DNA of 64,000 nucleotides from Hoylesella shahii DSM 15611 = JCM 12083 (GCF_000613445.1 NZ_BAIZ01000013.1:1-64000); one strand, 5' to 3'; numbered from the stretch's first letter, positions 50,785 to 61,132 are shown. A program made the numbers and translations. Notes: generated by a model not told the origin, from the sequence alone.

Positions 50785-51256
50785 TTAGTACAGCGGGTTT
50801 TGTTGGATTTCAGAGTTACCATTAATCTCGTCGATAGGTATCAACGGTAATTGTTTTGTGTAAGTCCAAGTATTATAGCTTTGCATATCGGTATTTAATA
50901 TTTCGTGCCATCCGCGATTAGCCTCCGAAGTGTATCGAGTGATGGTTTCGCCACGACGCAATGCATCGAAATAACGATGGCCTTCGCCCACCAATTCTTT
51001 GCGCCGTTCCATGTAGATGCGTGCCAGTGATAGCTTTGAAGTCGATGTATAGAACGGTGTGCGGTCGTTTCCTCCCCAACATATTAGCCTGATAGTTTTG
51101 GTGCGCGCCCGTTAGGAAGAGCAATTTCTTCCAGTTGGTCCATCCCGTTGCAGGCTCAGCAGCATAGTTATCAATTTTATTTGCAGCACTTTGAGCAGCC
51201 TGCTCTTCGATTAGTCGGCCATCATAAATATAGTAATTCTTCAAGCCTTCGAGCAA
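50785..51256 (-). pseudogene. SusD/RagB family remnant (C-terminal part, frameshifted)
   Basis: The C-terminal third of a SusD-like starch- or glycan-binding lipoprotein. LLEGLKNYYIYDGRL is followed in another frame by GGNDRTPFYTSTSKLSLARIYMERRKEL, VGEGHRYFDALRRG and the family ending EINGNSEIQQNPLY. The two frames join near 51080 with one base extra or two missing. The N-terminal two thirds of SusD are absent; within 40 bp upstream lies a truncated SusC start. So a deletion appears to have fused the two ends of a susC-susD pair. No function is expected. Confidence 0.8.
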
Positions 51257-51296
51257 AACAACCCTTCTCTCGGGTCAGCTAAGCTGCGTTCGATAG

Positions 51297-51644
51297 TCAA
51301 CAGCCATATTCGATAAAGTTTCCATAACCCATAACCCCCACTTCTTCGAGCACTTTGCTATTGGGTTCGAGCTTAATGTTCATCTGTTTAGCAGCCTTGA
51401 GCGTCTTAGAAGTCATGCCCACGTAGCTAATTTCTAACTTTGCGCCATCAGGAGCATCAATAAAAAACTTACCATCAAGGTCGGTAACTGTGCCCAGAGT
51501 GGTTCCAACCACTTTCACAGTGGCACCAACGATGGGTTCTCCGGTGTCGCTTGCAGTCACAACACCACTAAATCGGTCGTCGGCTAGTGCAGTTCCGATA
51601 ACGAGGAACAATCCAGCCAGAAGCATTGTTAATCTTTTTGCCAT
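51297..51644 (-). pseudogene. SusC/RagA family TonB-dependent receptor remnant (N-terminal part)
   Basis: The first 115 codons of a SusC-like outer-membrane receptor. The signal peptide MAKRLTMLLAGLFLVIGTALA is followed by a carboxypeptidase-regulatory-like beta-sandwich (DRFSGVVTASDTGEPIVGAT, TVTDLDGKFFIDAP, ISYVGM). It stops after LEEVGVMGYGN, exactly where the plug domain normally begins. The roughly 900-residue remainder is missing. The promoter (51888-51918) and leader are intact, so a short secreted domain might still be made. Confidence 0.82.
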
Positions 51645-51887
51645 AAAAATCCTTTCAATGTAATTTATCCTTTGTCTATCTTTGTATTGACTTTGTAGGC
51701 CCATTGTAGTTTGTTCAACATACAATGGGCACTTGCAGACATGTGCCGACGGTTGGCTTGTCGAGTCACAATTTACTTGCTTCGCAAAAATCTAACTTCA
51801 AAAAGACGCCCACACGAGCGTATATATATTAAAATAGCATATTATGTACAGGTACTATAACAGTTACCTTTAATTTCTAAAGCAATG

Positions 51888-51918
51888 CAAAAGTATAATT
51901 TATAATCGTATTAACAAA
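51888..51918 (-). promoter_or_regulatory. Promoter of the susC remnant
   Basis: On the minus strand TTTG (51915-51918), 19 nt, TACTTTTG (51888-51895): an exact consensus match. The leader to ATG 51644 would be about 237 nt. Confidence 0.7.
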
Positions 51919-52082
51919 GTAAATCGTTATAAAAAACGCGATTTATCTTGCTTTTTATAGTTTATGCAGGTTTTATGTAATTCAATACGTGTTTATTAAT
52001 ATGCATTTCGCATATGCAAGTATATGCAACCACTTAATCGTTAGCAGCATCAAGCCACGCACTGGAGAGGCTATGGCGAAAC

Positions 52083-52214
52083 GTTGTTGAGCGTTTACAC
52101 AAGGTTGGCGAGGAGTTTGTATAAAGTTGGCATATTGATGGTTTAAGATTGGCGTATTGATGGTTTAAGATTGGCTAACTATCGGCCCGAGGTTGGCACG
52201 CTACTGGTTTACTA
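52083..52214 (+). repeat. 22-nt tandem array D, six units, different unit sequence
   Basis: Six contiguous 22-nt units start at 52083, 52105, 52127, 52149, 52171 and 52193. Two are nearly identical: TTGGCATATTGATGGTTTAA and TTGGCGTATTGATGGTTTAA plus GA. The others keep TTGGC at the start, except the first (GTTGTTGAG). The period equals that of arrays A-C but the unit sequence does not obviously match theirs. Confidence 0.8.
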
Positions 52215-52496
52215 TCCGCGCCACATAGGTTCACAAAAAAAACGTTGTTCGCCTAAAAATAAACTCTGTTGTGATGGGTTTCGGTATAGGTGGCCTTACA
52301 AAACGCTTTTCATGTAAGTGCTAACCATGAGCAAAACACTGCTAGAATAGTCGCTTTTACTAAAAGATGTTAAAGCCTTTATATATAATAAGGTGTATGC
52401 AAAAGTTTTATTTACTTTTGCGCGGCAAATGGTATGCAACAATCTCAATACGCAAACCAATGCAACATGCACAGAACGAAATAACAATAGAGCACC

Positions 52497-54850
52497 ATGC
52501 AACAAAATTTAGTGATCGTAGAGAGCCCCGCAAAGGCTAAAACCATTGAAAAATTCCTTGGAAAAGATTTCAAGGTAATGTCCAGTTATGGACATATACG
52601 AGACCTGAAAAAAACTGGATTGAGTGTAGACCTTAACTCTTTCGAACCTCATTACGAAATCTCTGACGACAAAAAGAAGGTGGTGGCCGAACTACAAAAG
52701 GCCGCTAAGGCAGCCCAACGTGTGTGGTTGGCAAGTGATGAAGACCGCGAGGGAGAGGCTATTTCATGGCATTTGTGCGAAGTTCTGGGACTTGACGAAG
52801 AGAAAACCAACCGAATTGTTTTCCACGAGATAACTAAACCTGCTATTCTGCGAGCCATCGAACAACCTAGGCACGTGGATATGAACCTGGTGGATGCGCA
52901 GCAAGCGCGCCGTGTGCTCGACCGTATGGTGGGCTTTATGCTCTCGCCCATCCTTTGGCGCAAGGTTAAACCGTCGCTTTCGGCTGGTAGAGTGCAGAGC
53001 GTTGCCGTTAGATTGGTGGTTGACCGCGAACGAGAACTGCACGCTTTCAAGGCCGAACCCTTCTATCGCGTTACGGCTATCTTCGCCATCACCAACGAAG
53101 AGGGTGGCATTACCGAAGTGGATGCCGAACTGGATACGCGTTTTAAAACGCACGAAGAGGCTTTGGCCTTCCTTGAGAAATGCAAAAACGCTAGCTTTAG
53201 CGTGGAAAGCGTGGCCAAAAAGCCATCGAAACGCTCGCCGGCTCCACCCTTTACCACTTCTACGTTGCAACAAGAGGCTGCTAGAAAACTGGGCTTTAGC
53301 GTGTCGCAAACCATGATGGTGGCGCAAAGATTGTACGAAAGCGGACGCATTACCTACATGCGTACCGACAGCGTTAACCTCTCGGGTCTTTGTATTAACG
53401 CCACTAAAGAGGAGGTTATACAGCAATGGGGCGAACAATATAGTGCTCCACGCAACTTCCATACCCATGCCAAAGGGGCGCAAGAGGCGCACGAGGCCAT
53501 CCGCCCCACCTACATGAACGTAACCAAGATTGAGGGTACACAACAAGAAAAGAAACTGTACGACCTGATTTGGAAACGAACTACCGCCTCGCAAATGGCC
53601 GAAGCGCAGGTTGAAAAAACACGCGTAACGATTAACATCACTGGCGCAAGCGAACATTTCGTTGCAACGGGCGAGGTGATTGTGTTCGATGGTTTCCTCA
53701 AAGTGTATCGCGAATCTACCGACGATGAGGATGAAGCACAGCAAGATGCTTCGAGAATGTTGCCCCCAATGAAAGAAGGCGACAAACTCGAACGCAGAGA
53801 AATTACGGCTATCGAACGCTTTAGCCAAGGTCCATCGCGTTATACCGAAGCTAGCTTGGTGCACAAAATGGAAGAATTGGGCATCGGCCGACCATCTACT
53901 TATGCGCCCACCATCAGCACCATTCAACAAAGACAATACGTAACACGTGGCGACAGCAAAGGCAAAGAGCGACAATATGTGGTGGATACGCTTAAAGGAC
54001 TGGTGATAACCACCAAGAATAAAAAAGAGAATGTTGGCGGAGACAAGGGTAAACTGCTACCCACCGATGTGGGTATCGTGGTGAACGACTTCCTTATGGA
54101 GAGCTTCCCCAGCATCATGGACTATAATTTCACGGCACGAGTGGAAGAAGATTTCGACCGCATTGCTGAAGGACAAGAGCAATGGAAGGAAATGATGAAG
54201 AACTTCTATGCTGGATTTGGGCCTACGGTAGACACCGTGATGAACGCTCGCTCGGAACATAAAGCTGGCGAAAGGGTACTGGGCGAAGACCCCGCAACGG
54301 GCAAACCTGTGCTCGTGAAGATTGGAAGATTTGGACCCGTGGCACAAATTGGTATCGCTAGCGACGACGAAAAACCGCGCTTCTCTAATCTCACCGCCGG
54401 ACTAAGTATCGAAACTATCACACTTGAGGAGGCGCTCGAACTCTTTAAACTGCCTCGAACTATCGGAGAATTTGAAGGAAAACCTGTGGTAATTGGCACT
54501 GGAAGATTTGGACCCTACATCTTACATGATAAGAAATACACCTCGCTGCCTAGCACAGAAGACCCACATTCGGTGACGCTTGAAACATCGGTGGCCCTTA
54601 TCGAACAAAAAAGGATGCAAGAGAAACAAAAGCATCTGAAATCGTTTAGCGAGGACGAGAAACTCGAAGTAATAAACGGAAAGTATGGTCCGTACCTGGC
54701 TTACGATGCAAAAACTATAAACTGCCCAAAGAACTGCACGAAAAAGCGGCCGAACTTACCTACGAACAATGCATGGAACTGGTGAACGCTGCGCCCGCAA
54801 AGCCTAAAAAGACTACGCGAAAAACTGCTACCAGCAAGGCTAAGAAATAA
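52497..54850 (+). CDS. topA: DNA topoisomerase I, interrupted by a -1 frameshift near the 3' end
   Basis: A 784-residue type IA topoisomerase that relaxes negative supercoils. The TOPRIM domain opens with LVIVESPAKAKTIEKFLG and contains SDEDREGEAISWHL. The active-site tyrosine is in GRITYMRTDSVNLS. The C-terminal region has Bacteroidetes-type repeats (KPVLVKIGRFGPVAQIG, KPVVIGTGRFGPYI, NGKYGPYLAYD). The frame breaks at 54708-54709: after GKYGPYLAYD the family continues in the next frame with KNYKLPKELHEKAAELTYEQ to a Lys-rich end (TTRKTATSKAKK) at 54850. One base is missing. aroK follows after 45 nt. Confidence 0.94.
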
Positions 54851-54895
54851 AAACCACATGCTTAAAGTGGCCCATAAGCACAACAACAAACAGGG

Positions 54896-55474
54896 ATGAA
54901 CAACAAAACGCAAAGCGCCATTACCCCCAGCAGCACACAAAGACACTGCCATCGCATCATCCTTATTGGCTATATGGGGGCAGGCAAAACCACTGTGGGC
55001 AAGGCTTTGGCGGCCGAACTGGGCTTGCGCTTCTACGATTTAGACTGGTATATCGAATCGCGAATGCGCAAAACGGTGGCTCAACTGTTTGCCGAACAGG
55101 GCGAAGAGGGCTTCAGGCGCATTGAAAGAAACATGCTTCACGAGGTGGCCGAGTTCGAAGGGGTACTCATTAGCTGCGGTGGGGGCACGCCTTGTTTCTA
55201 CGATAACATGCAATATATCAATCAACAGGGGCTTACACTCTATCTAAAAGCATCGCCCGAAGTGCTCTACAAACATCTCAAAATGGGAAAATCGGTGCGC
55301 CCACTGTTGCTCAACAAAACGCCCGAAGAGGTGCAACGCTTTATCAGCGAACAACTAAAGGCTCGCGAACAATTCTATACACGCGCACAATTCACGCTAG
55401 ATGTGAACTTGATGGATAATTTCGACAAGATAAAAATATCTGTGGCACAGGCCCGACAATTACTGAATGTATAA
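54896..55474 (+). CDS. aroK: Shikimate kinase
   Basis: A 192-residue kinase phosphorylating shikimate in aromatic amino acid synthesis. Walker A is GYMGAGKT (25-32), the substrate-binding DLD is at 48-50, the arginine-rich RIERNML segment follows, and the GGG motif is at 95-97 (SCGGGTP). The N-terminal 20 residues are polar and non-conserved; a later start is possible but no better ATG is seen. It is probably cotranscribed with topA. Confidence 0.93.
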   Translation: MNNKTQSAITPSSTQRHCHRIILIGYMGAGKTTVGKALAAELGLRFYDLDWYIESRMRKTVAQLFAEQGEEGFRRIERNMLHEVAEFEGVLISCGGGTPCFYDNMQYINQQGLTLYLKASPEVLYKHLKMGKSVRPLLLNKTPEEVQRFISEQLKAREQFYTRAQFTLDVNLMDNFDKIKISVAQARQLLNV

Positions 55475-55702
55475 CAGAGAGGTGGAGTGTTAAACGATAG
55501 GTACGCAATAGGCTTAGGCTAATGCCTGCTTTATCTGGTAACAAATAGGCTTAACCGCTTCTCCTCCACCACACATCACAATGGCAAACTCGCCAAAGCG
55601 CAACACGAAATGCGCACTTATACTCTGCCACTGGCAAGCATCTGCTGCCCTAGGCCCACATAATAAAAATCATTCATATAAAAGAACCCACAAAAAACAG
55701 AA

Positions 55703-57595
55703 ATGAAGAAATGGACGATTGAAGATTCGAAGGAACTATACAACATCAACGGTTGGGGCACTTCGTTTTTTGGCGTTAACGAAAGCGGTGATGTTTACGT
55801 GTCACCTTGTAAGGACAACACCGAGATTCACTTGCGCGAAGTGATGGACGAGCTGGCTTTGCGAGACGTTACACCACCCGTGCTGTTGCGTTTTCCCGAT
55901 ATCCTCGACAGTCGCATCGAGAAAACGGCCAGTTGTTTCAGACAAGCAGCCAAGGAATACGACTATAAAGGCGAAAACTTTGTTATCTATCCCATCAAGG
56001 TTAACCAGATGCAACCCGTGGTTGAAGAGATTATCTCGCACGGAAAAAAGTTTAATCTGGGACTAGAAGCTGGTTCTAAACCCGAACTTCACGCCGTTAT
56101 CGCCGTGCAATGCCAAAGCGATTCACTCATCGTTTGCAATGGCTATAAAGACCAAAGCTACATCGAACTGGCTTTGCTCGCACAGAAAATGGGCAAAAGA
56201 ATTTTCCTTGTTATCGAAAAACTAAACGAACTGGAACTCATTGCTCGCGCTGCTAAAAAACTCAACGTTAGACCAAACCTTGGTATTCGCATCAAATTGG
56301 CCTCGTCGGGCTCGGGTAAATGGGAAGAAAGTGGTGGCGATGCCAGTAAGTTTGGACTCACTAGCAGCGAACTACTCGAGGCTCTTGCTCTGCTCGACCA
56401 AAAGGGTTTACACGATTGTCTTAAGCTTATTCACTTCCATATCGGTTCGCAAATCACCAAAATACGACGCATCCAAACAGCTCTTCGCGAGGCTTCGCAA
56501 TTCTATGTGCAGCTGCATAAGATGGGTTACGACGTGAATTTCGTGGATTGTGGCGGTGGTTTGGGCGTTGACTACGATGGAACGCGCTCGCCTAGCAGCG
56601 AAAGCTCGGTGAACTATTCTATACAAGAATACGTTAACGACTGTATTTACACCTTTGTGGATGCGGCTAATAAAAACGGCATTCAACATCCTAACATCAT
56701 TACCGAAAGCGGTAGGTCGCTCACTGCGCACCATAGCGTGCTGGTTATTGATGTGCTCGAAACGGCTTCACTGCCCGAGATGAAGGAAGAGTTTGAGCCT
56801 TCAGAGAACGAACACCAACTGGTGAAAGACCTTTACGACATCTGGGACAATATCAACTCGCGCTCGATGCTCGAAGATTGGCACGACGCCGAACAGATTA
56901 GAGAAGAGTCGCTCGACCTTTTTGCACATGGTTTGGTTGACCTTCGCACGCGTGCCGAAATCGAAAGCATGTACTGGAGCGTGTGCAGAGAGATTAACAC
57001 CATCGCTAAAGGCTTGAAACATGTGCCCGAAGAACTGAGAAACATGGACAAACTGCTTGCCGATAAATACTTCTGCAACTTCTCGCTCTTCCAATCGCTA
57101 CCCGATAGCTGGGCCATCGACCAACTTTTCCCCATCGTTCCCATTCAACGACTAGACGAACGACCCACTCGTAACGCCACCTTACAAGACATTACGTGCG
57201 ACAGCGATGGCAAAATTGCTAACTTTGTTACCAATAGACATATCTCGCATGTGCTCCCTCTACACACGCTTCGCAAAAACGAACCTTACTATCTGGGCGT
57301 GTTCCTCGTGGGTGCTTACCAAGAAATACTCGGAGATATGCACAATCTCTTTGGCGATACCAATGCCGTACACGTCTCGGTGAAGGATGGTAAATATCAT
57401 ATCGACCAGATTTTCGACGGCGAAACGGTTGAAGAGGTGCTTGCTTACGTGCAGTATAACCCCAAGAAACTGGTTAGACAATTGGAAATTTGGGTAACAA
57501 AGAGCGTTAAACATGGTAAAATTTCGCTCGAAGAGGGTAAGGAGTTCCTCTCTAACTACCGCTCTGGTCTCTATGGTTACACTTATCTTGAATAA
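55703..57595 (+). CDS. speA: Biosynthetic arginine decarboxylase
   Basis: A 630-residue PLP-dependent decarboxylase of the fold III type, converting arginine to agmatine for polyamine synthesis. The PLP lysine is K99 in YPIKVNQ. Other family segments are GLEAGSKPELHAV, CNGYKD, FHIGSQITKI, DCGGGLGVDYDGT and ITESGRSLTAHHSV. The length is typical of SpeA rather than of ornithine decarboxylases. It starts 229 nt after aroK and ends at a strong terminator. Confidence 0.95.
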   Translation: MKKWTIEDSKELYNINGWGTSFFGVNESGDVYVSPCKDNTEIHLREVMDELALRDVTPPVLLRFPDILDSRIEKTASCFRQAAKEYDYKGENFVIYPIKVNQMQPVVEEIISHGKKFNLGLEAGSKPELHAVIAVQCQSDSLIVCNGYKDQSYIELALLAQKMGKRIFLVIEKLNELELIARAAKKLNVRPNLGIRIKLASSGSGKWEESGGDASKFGLTSSELLEALALLDQKGLHDCLKLIHFHIGSQITKIRRIQTALREASQFYVQLHKMGYDVNFVDCGGGLGVDYDGTRSPSSESSVNYSIQEYVNDCIYTFVDAANKNGIQHPNIITESGRSLTAHHSVLVIDVLETASLPEMKEEFEPSENEHQLVKDLYDIWDNINSRSMLEDWHDAEQIREESLDLFAHGLVDLRTRAEIESMYWSVCREINTIAKGLKHVPEELRNMDKLLADKYFCNFSLFQSLPDSWAIDQLFPIVPIQRLDERPTRNATLQDITCDSDGKIANFVTNRHISHVLPLHTLRKNEPYYLGVFLVGAYQEILGDMHNLFGDTNAVHVSVKDGKYHIDQIFDGETVEEVLAYVQYNPKKLVRQLEIWVTKSVKHGKISLEEGKEFLSNYRSGLYGYTYLE

Positions 57596-57620
57596 GATTT
57601 ACGTGTTTCTCAACTTTGTT

Positions 57621-57666
57621 TTCATGGGTTGGCCGCGCAATAAGCAGCCAACCCATGAACTTTTTT
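57621..57666 (+). terminator. Terminator of speA
   Basis: TTCATGGGTTGGC (57621-57633) pairs perfectly over 13 bp with GCCAACCCATGAA (57647-57659), followed by CTTTTTT. Confidence 0.92.
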
Positions 57667-57682
57667 AGCACTATTAAGCCCC

Positions 57683-57753
57683 AAAAAAAGCCTTTAATGG
57701 TTACTTCGCCATGCACCGAGTCGTGCATATGCCACGAAACAACCATTAAAGGC
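57683..57753 (-). terminator. Terminator of the Nudix gene
   Basis: GCCTTTAATGGTT (57690-57702) pairs perfectly with AACCATTAAAGGC (57741-57753), with an inner TGCAC / GTGCA stem. On the minus strand it is followed by seven T residues (57683-57689). It lies about 90 nt after the Nudix gene's stop codon. Confidence 0.9.
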
Positions 57754-57845
57754 CTTATTATATAAGGTGTACACAGCCTTCGTTAGCGCCACATAAAGAG
57801 CCTCAACACACAACCTTGCACACTCATGTTAATTGCATTTTGCAC

Positions 57846-58445
57846 CTATTCCTTCACCTCTTGCTTCTTAAAAGGCAACCAACTTTTGGGTTTTGGTGTC
57901 TCTTCTTGCTTTTGTTTCTTTTTCGCTTCCATGTATTTCAGATATTCGTAAAGCCCCTGTCGCACAGAACGAAGCCCAAATTGCTCGGTGTGAATGTCTT
58001 CGGGAGCAAGCCAAAAACACTCTGCAGCATCGTCCATGGCCTGCACAACGCTGTCGTCTTCAACCTCGCAATGGAAAAACAAATCAAGCGTGTGCACGTT
58101 CATTCCCGAATAAAGGTAAACGTTGGGCTGACTAAAAAGATAGGTACATTTAGTAACCGTAAGTCCTGTTTCTTCTTTCACCTCGCGTCTAACGCCCTCT
58201 TCAGCCGTCTCAGTGATGTCGGCAAAGCCTCCAGGTAGGTCCAAAGTACCCTTCCCTGGGTTTTGTTTTCTGCGTTCAACAAGCAATTCGCCCTTGGCAT
58301 TTACAATAAAAGCCACGTTGGCACTGCTGGGATTGAGAAAGTATTCGAAACCACAATTCTTACATAGCTTACTCTTCTCACTGTTCTCTTCAAAGCGCGA
58401 ATTGCCACAACTGGGGCAATACTTGAACTTATCTAATGGGTGCAT
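57846..58445 (-). CDS. Nudix hydrolase with N-terminal zinc ribbon
   Basis: A 199-residue Nudix enzyme. Cysteines 10, 13, 28 and 31 (CPSCG, CKNCG) form a zinc ribbon like that of NudC-type NADH pyrophosphatases. The Nudix box GGFADITETAEEGVRREVKE continues with ETG to residue 94. The C-terminal tail is Lys/Gln-rich. The substrate cannot be told; NAD(H) or ADP-ribose type compounds are usual for zinc-ribbon members. It converges with speA, each with its own terminator. Confidence 0.88.
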   Translation of the reverse strand: MHPLDKFKYCPSCGNSRFEENSEKSKLCKNCGFEYFLNPSSANVAFIVNAKGELLVERRKQNPGKGTLDLPGGFADITETAEEGVRREVKEETGLTVTKCTYLFSQPNVYLYSGMNVHTLDLFFHCEVEDDSVVQAMDDAAECFWLAPEDIHTEQFGLRSVRQGLYEYLKYMEAKKKQKQEETPKPKSWLPFKKQEVKE

Positions 58446-58577
58446 ATCCTTCTAACATTTGTTATTCGTTTGCAATATTACAAAAAAATCACGAGCTTAG
58501 CAAGCCTTCAAGTAATTTTTGACTTACAACAAGTGTTTAAAGCCCTGCAACGCAAAGGCCATTTCAACTTTTATTGT

Positions 58578-58585
58578 TATCTTTG
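58578..58585 (+). promoter_or_regulatory. -7 box of the esterase gene
   Basis: TATCTTTG matches the consensus; the -33 box is not clear. It would start transcription about 110 nt before ATG 58703. Confidence 0.45.
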
Positions 58586-58702
58586 CAGTGTAGGCGCATG
58601 CCCCAATAATGGCAAACATGATAAACACGCGGTGCTTACACACACCGCAACAAAATGTTTTCAGGGCCTGCACGCTCAAACAATATATCATAAACTAAAG
58701 AG

Positions 58703-59530
58703 ATGAGAACCAAAACTTTACTTTTTGCTGCAGCCTTGATAATGGCTTCGGCAACTTCGGCCTTTGCACAACGCCCCATAACCATCAACTTATGGCCTTC
58801 AGAACCTGCTGTGGCCAGTACTGACGATAAAGACACAGCGCAGGTGCAGGTGTTCTTGCCACGCGAAAAAATGGCAACAGGTAGGGCTGTGGTTATTTGT
58901 CCTGGTGGCGGATACCAAACATTGGCCATGGATAGCGAAGGGCGCGACTGGGCTACTTTCTTTAATAACATGGGCATTGCTGCCATTGTGCTCAAATATC
59001 GCATGCCAAACGGCAATAAAATGGTGCCTATTTCGGATGCTGAAGAGGCCATGAAACTGGTTAGACGCAAAGCGGCCGAATGGCATATCAAACCCAACGA
59101 GGTGGGAATTATGGGCGCTTCGGCTGGCGGTCACCTCGCTTCGGTGCTGGCAACGAAAGCTACGGGCGACGCACGACCCGACTTCCAAATATTGCTCTAC
59201 CCTGTTATCACCATGCAACCTGGTCTTACTCACCGCGGTTCGCGCGACCGCTTCCTGGGCACTAAGCCCTCTAAGGCCGAAGAACGCGAATATAGCACCG
59301 ACCAACAGGTTACGCGTTCCACCCCTAGGGCATGGATTGCACTGAGCGACGACGACCGTACGGTGATGCCCATTAATGGCGTTAACTATTATGCGGAGCT
59401 TTATCGACACGATGTTCCTGCATCGTTGCACGTCTATCCTGGTGGACGCCACGGCTGGGGACGTAAGCAAACGTTTAAATATAACCTTGAGATGGAACTC
59501 GACCTTAGGGCTTGGCTGCAATCGTTCTAA
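58703..59530 (+). CDS. Secreted alpha/beta hydrolase (esterase/lipase family)
   Basis: A 275-residue exported hydrolase. The signal peptide MRTKTLLFAAALIMASATS ends near AFA-QRP. The oxyanion region is VVICPGGGYQTL, the nucleophile serine is in MGASAGGHL, the acid is probably in the SDDDRTV segment, and the histidine is in PGGRHGWG. It resembles BD-FAE and acetyl xylan esterase-like enzymes of Bacteroidetes that remove acyl groups from plant glycans. Substrate is inference. The gene is divergent from the Nudix gene. Confidence 0.88.
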   Translation: MRTKTLLFAAALIMASATSAFAQRPITINLWPSEPAVASTDDKDTAQVQVFLPREKMATGRAVVICPGGGYQTLAMDSEGRDWATFFNNMGIAAIVLKYRMPNGNKMVPISDAEEAMKLVRRKAAEWHIKPNEVGIMGASAGGHLASVLATKATGDARPDFQILLYPVITMQPGLTHRGSRDRFLGTKPSKAEEREYSTDQQVTRSTPRAWIALSDDDRTVMPINGVNYYAELYRHDVPASLHVYPGGRHGWGRKQTFKYNLEMELDLRAWLQSF

Positions 59531-59987
59531 TTGCTTCTACGCACCGTTTTCGGGGGGGGTATTCTCAATGGGCCATTAATACCTGTACTGTTTTTGCCTA
59601 ACTGTAGGCTGCAAGCAACCAAATAACAAATTGGAAGCTATTACACCCACGCCAAAAACGAGCTAAGTAATGGCATAACGCATCAATATTTCATTACATT
59701 TAACGCCTTTTTCGTGCTGTTCACCACATCCTGTGCACGCAAAAAGGCGTTTTTCTTTGCGCTGGTCTTGGCTAAAAGGCTGCTCGCTGCTTGCCATAGG
59801 CACTACCATGGGTTTGTATTATTTGCCTGAATACCTTGAACAGATGCTCGCAATCGCATCTACAAGCAACCTAAATACCTGCTGCCCTTTACTCTACACC
59901 AGCAAACACAAATAGCCTTCCCAACCTTTGGATTAGCCAAATGCTAAGCACAAAGATTGGGAAGGCAACAAATAAGGTGTTTGAATA
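59531..59987. other. Gap between convergent esterase and EEP genes
   Basis: 457 bp with the terminator at 59915-59966 and a short inverted repeat around AAAAAGGCGTTTTT (59739-59755). A 60-codon plus-strand frame (59733-59915) is not convincing. Confidence 0.55.
59915..59966 (-). terminator. Terminator of the EEP-family gene
   Basis: GCCTTCCCAA (59915-59924) pairs with TTGGGAAGGC (59957-59966); CCTTTG / CAAAG extends it imperfectly. The minus-strand tail is TATTTGTGTTTGC. It lies 22 nt after the gene's stop codon. Confidence 0.7.
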
Positions 59988-61040
59988 CTATTTCACAGAG
60001 AACTTAACAAGCAATCCGCGGTGGTCGGTGGGCCATGTTCCGCCCTTTGGAAGCAAAATGGGGTCGTCCCATTTGTCTTGAACAGGCTGCGAACGACAAA
60101 CACAAACATTGGGTCCAAATATCTGTGCTTGTTCCACCTGCATGCCTCTACCCTTGAAATAGATAAGGTCTATACGCTCACGCTCATCGGCTTTGGGCGC
60201 CCAAGTAAGCTTTGAGATGTCGGCTGCAATGTTAAAGCAGGGGTAAGTAAAGCCGGGATGGGTTACTGGATTAGGATAAAGTTCGCGATAACTATCTTTA
60301 AAGCCGGCACGGGCTAGCATACTCGACACCGTCCAATGAATGGCCATCCCGTTATGGTCGAACATATTGGCCGTGGCGTGTATCCAATCGAGGTGCGAAG
60401 GTTCGTTGAAATCGCCTCCAAACACCACGCAACGCCCAGCGGCAATATCGTGACGAGCCTCGTTAATGAATATCTGCACAGCATTGTCGCGCCAGGATAG
60501 GTCGTTCAGTCGCAACACTTCGTCGATGGTTTCGGGTTTGGTGGTTTCCTTAAAGGTGTTACCATCGTAGCCACGCACGTTGTAATAGGCACAATCTAGA
60601 TAGTCAAGATGCCCCGTATACACAGCCACTTCCACGCCTTGAACCTTTGCCAGCAACTTATAAATGCTGCCATGGTCGCGATTTTCGGGGAAAATGGGCG
60701 TCCAATCCATTATGGAGTGCTTGCTTAGTAAGCCCGAATCCTTACTGCGAAACGAATAATAAGTAAGGCCTTTTTCTTTTAATGCCTTGCAAAGCTTATT
60801 GGTAAAATCCACATCATCGTAGTTGCGTACCTCACTCAGCGTAACAAAGTCGGGTTGGAGGTTAGCCAATTCGTTTACGATGGCTTCGAAACCACCCGGG
60901 ATAAGTGTTCCTTCTTGCCAGATGTTCCACTGCAAAACAGTGAACTGCACGGGGCGTCGTGCAGCGCCTTGGGTTGTTTTTTGGGCTGTTGCCGTGCAGG
61001 CTAAGACGGCCAACAGTAGCGAAATCATTAGTTTTTTCAT
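59988..61040 (-). CDS. Exported endonuclease/exonuclease/phosphatase family protein
   Basis: A 350-residue secreted protein. The signal peptide MKKLMISLLLAVLACTATA precedes QKTTQ. EEP-fold motifs are LQWNIWQEG near residue 36, TLSEVRN, YTGHLDY, the GGDFNEPSHLDW metal and catalytic loop near residue 208, and the final TDHRGLLV. The fold covers nucleases, phosphodiesterases and sphingomyelinases; the substrate is unknown. It sits downstream of the FAD oxidoreductase on the same strand. Confidence 0.88.
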   Translation of the reverse strand: MKKLMISLLLAVLACTATAQKTTQGAARRPVQFTVLQWNIWQEGTLIPGGFEAIVNELANLQPDFVTLSEVRNYDDVDFTNKLCKALKEKGLTYYSFRSKDSGLLSKHSIMDWTPIFPENRDHGSIYKLLAKVQGVEVAVYTGHLDYLDCAYYNVRGYDGNTFKETTKPETIDEVLRLNDLSWRDNAVQIFINEARHDIAAGRCVVFGGDFNEPSHLDWIHATANMFDHNGMAIHWTVSSMLARAGFKDSYRELYPNPVTHPGFTYPCFNIAADISKLTWAPKADERERIDLIYFKGRGMQVEQAQIFGPNVCVCRSQPVQDKWDDPILLPKGGTWPTDHRGLLVKFSVK

Positions 61041-61132
61041 TGGATTATATTTTTTATATTAAGCTCTTTTACAGAAACAAAAACTCTTTCGAAGACTGCG
61101 CGCAGAGCGAGATGACATAACGAGGTGTGACC

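Larger units (their letters stand above)
51645..52496. other. Spacer between the susC remnant and topA
   Basis: 852 bp containing the susC promoter, an AT-rich stretch, the fourth 22-nt array (52083-52214) and a -7 box for topA (TACTTTTG, 52413-52420, 77 nt before its ATG; no TTTG -33 box). No coding frame is supported. Confidence 0.6.
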
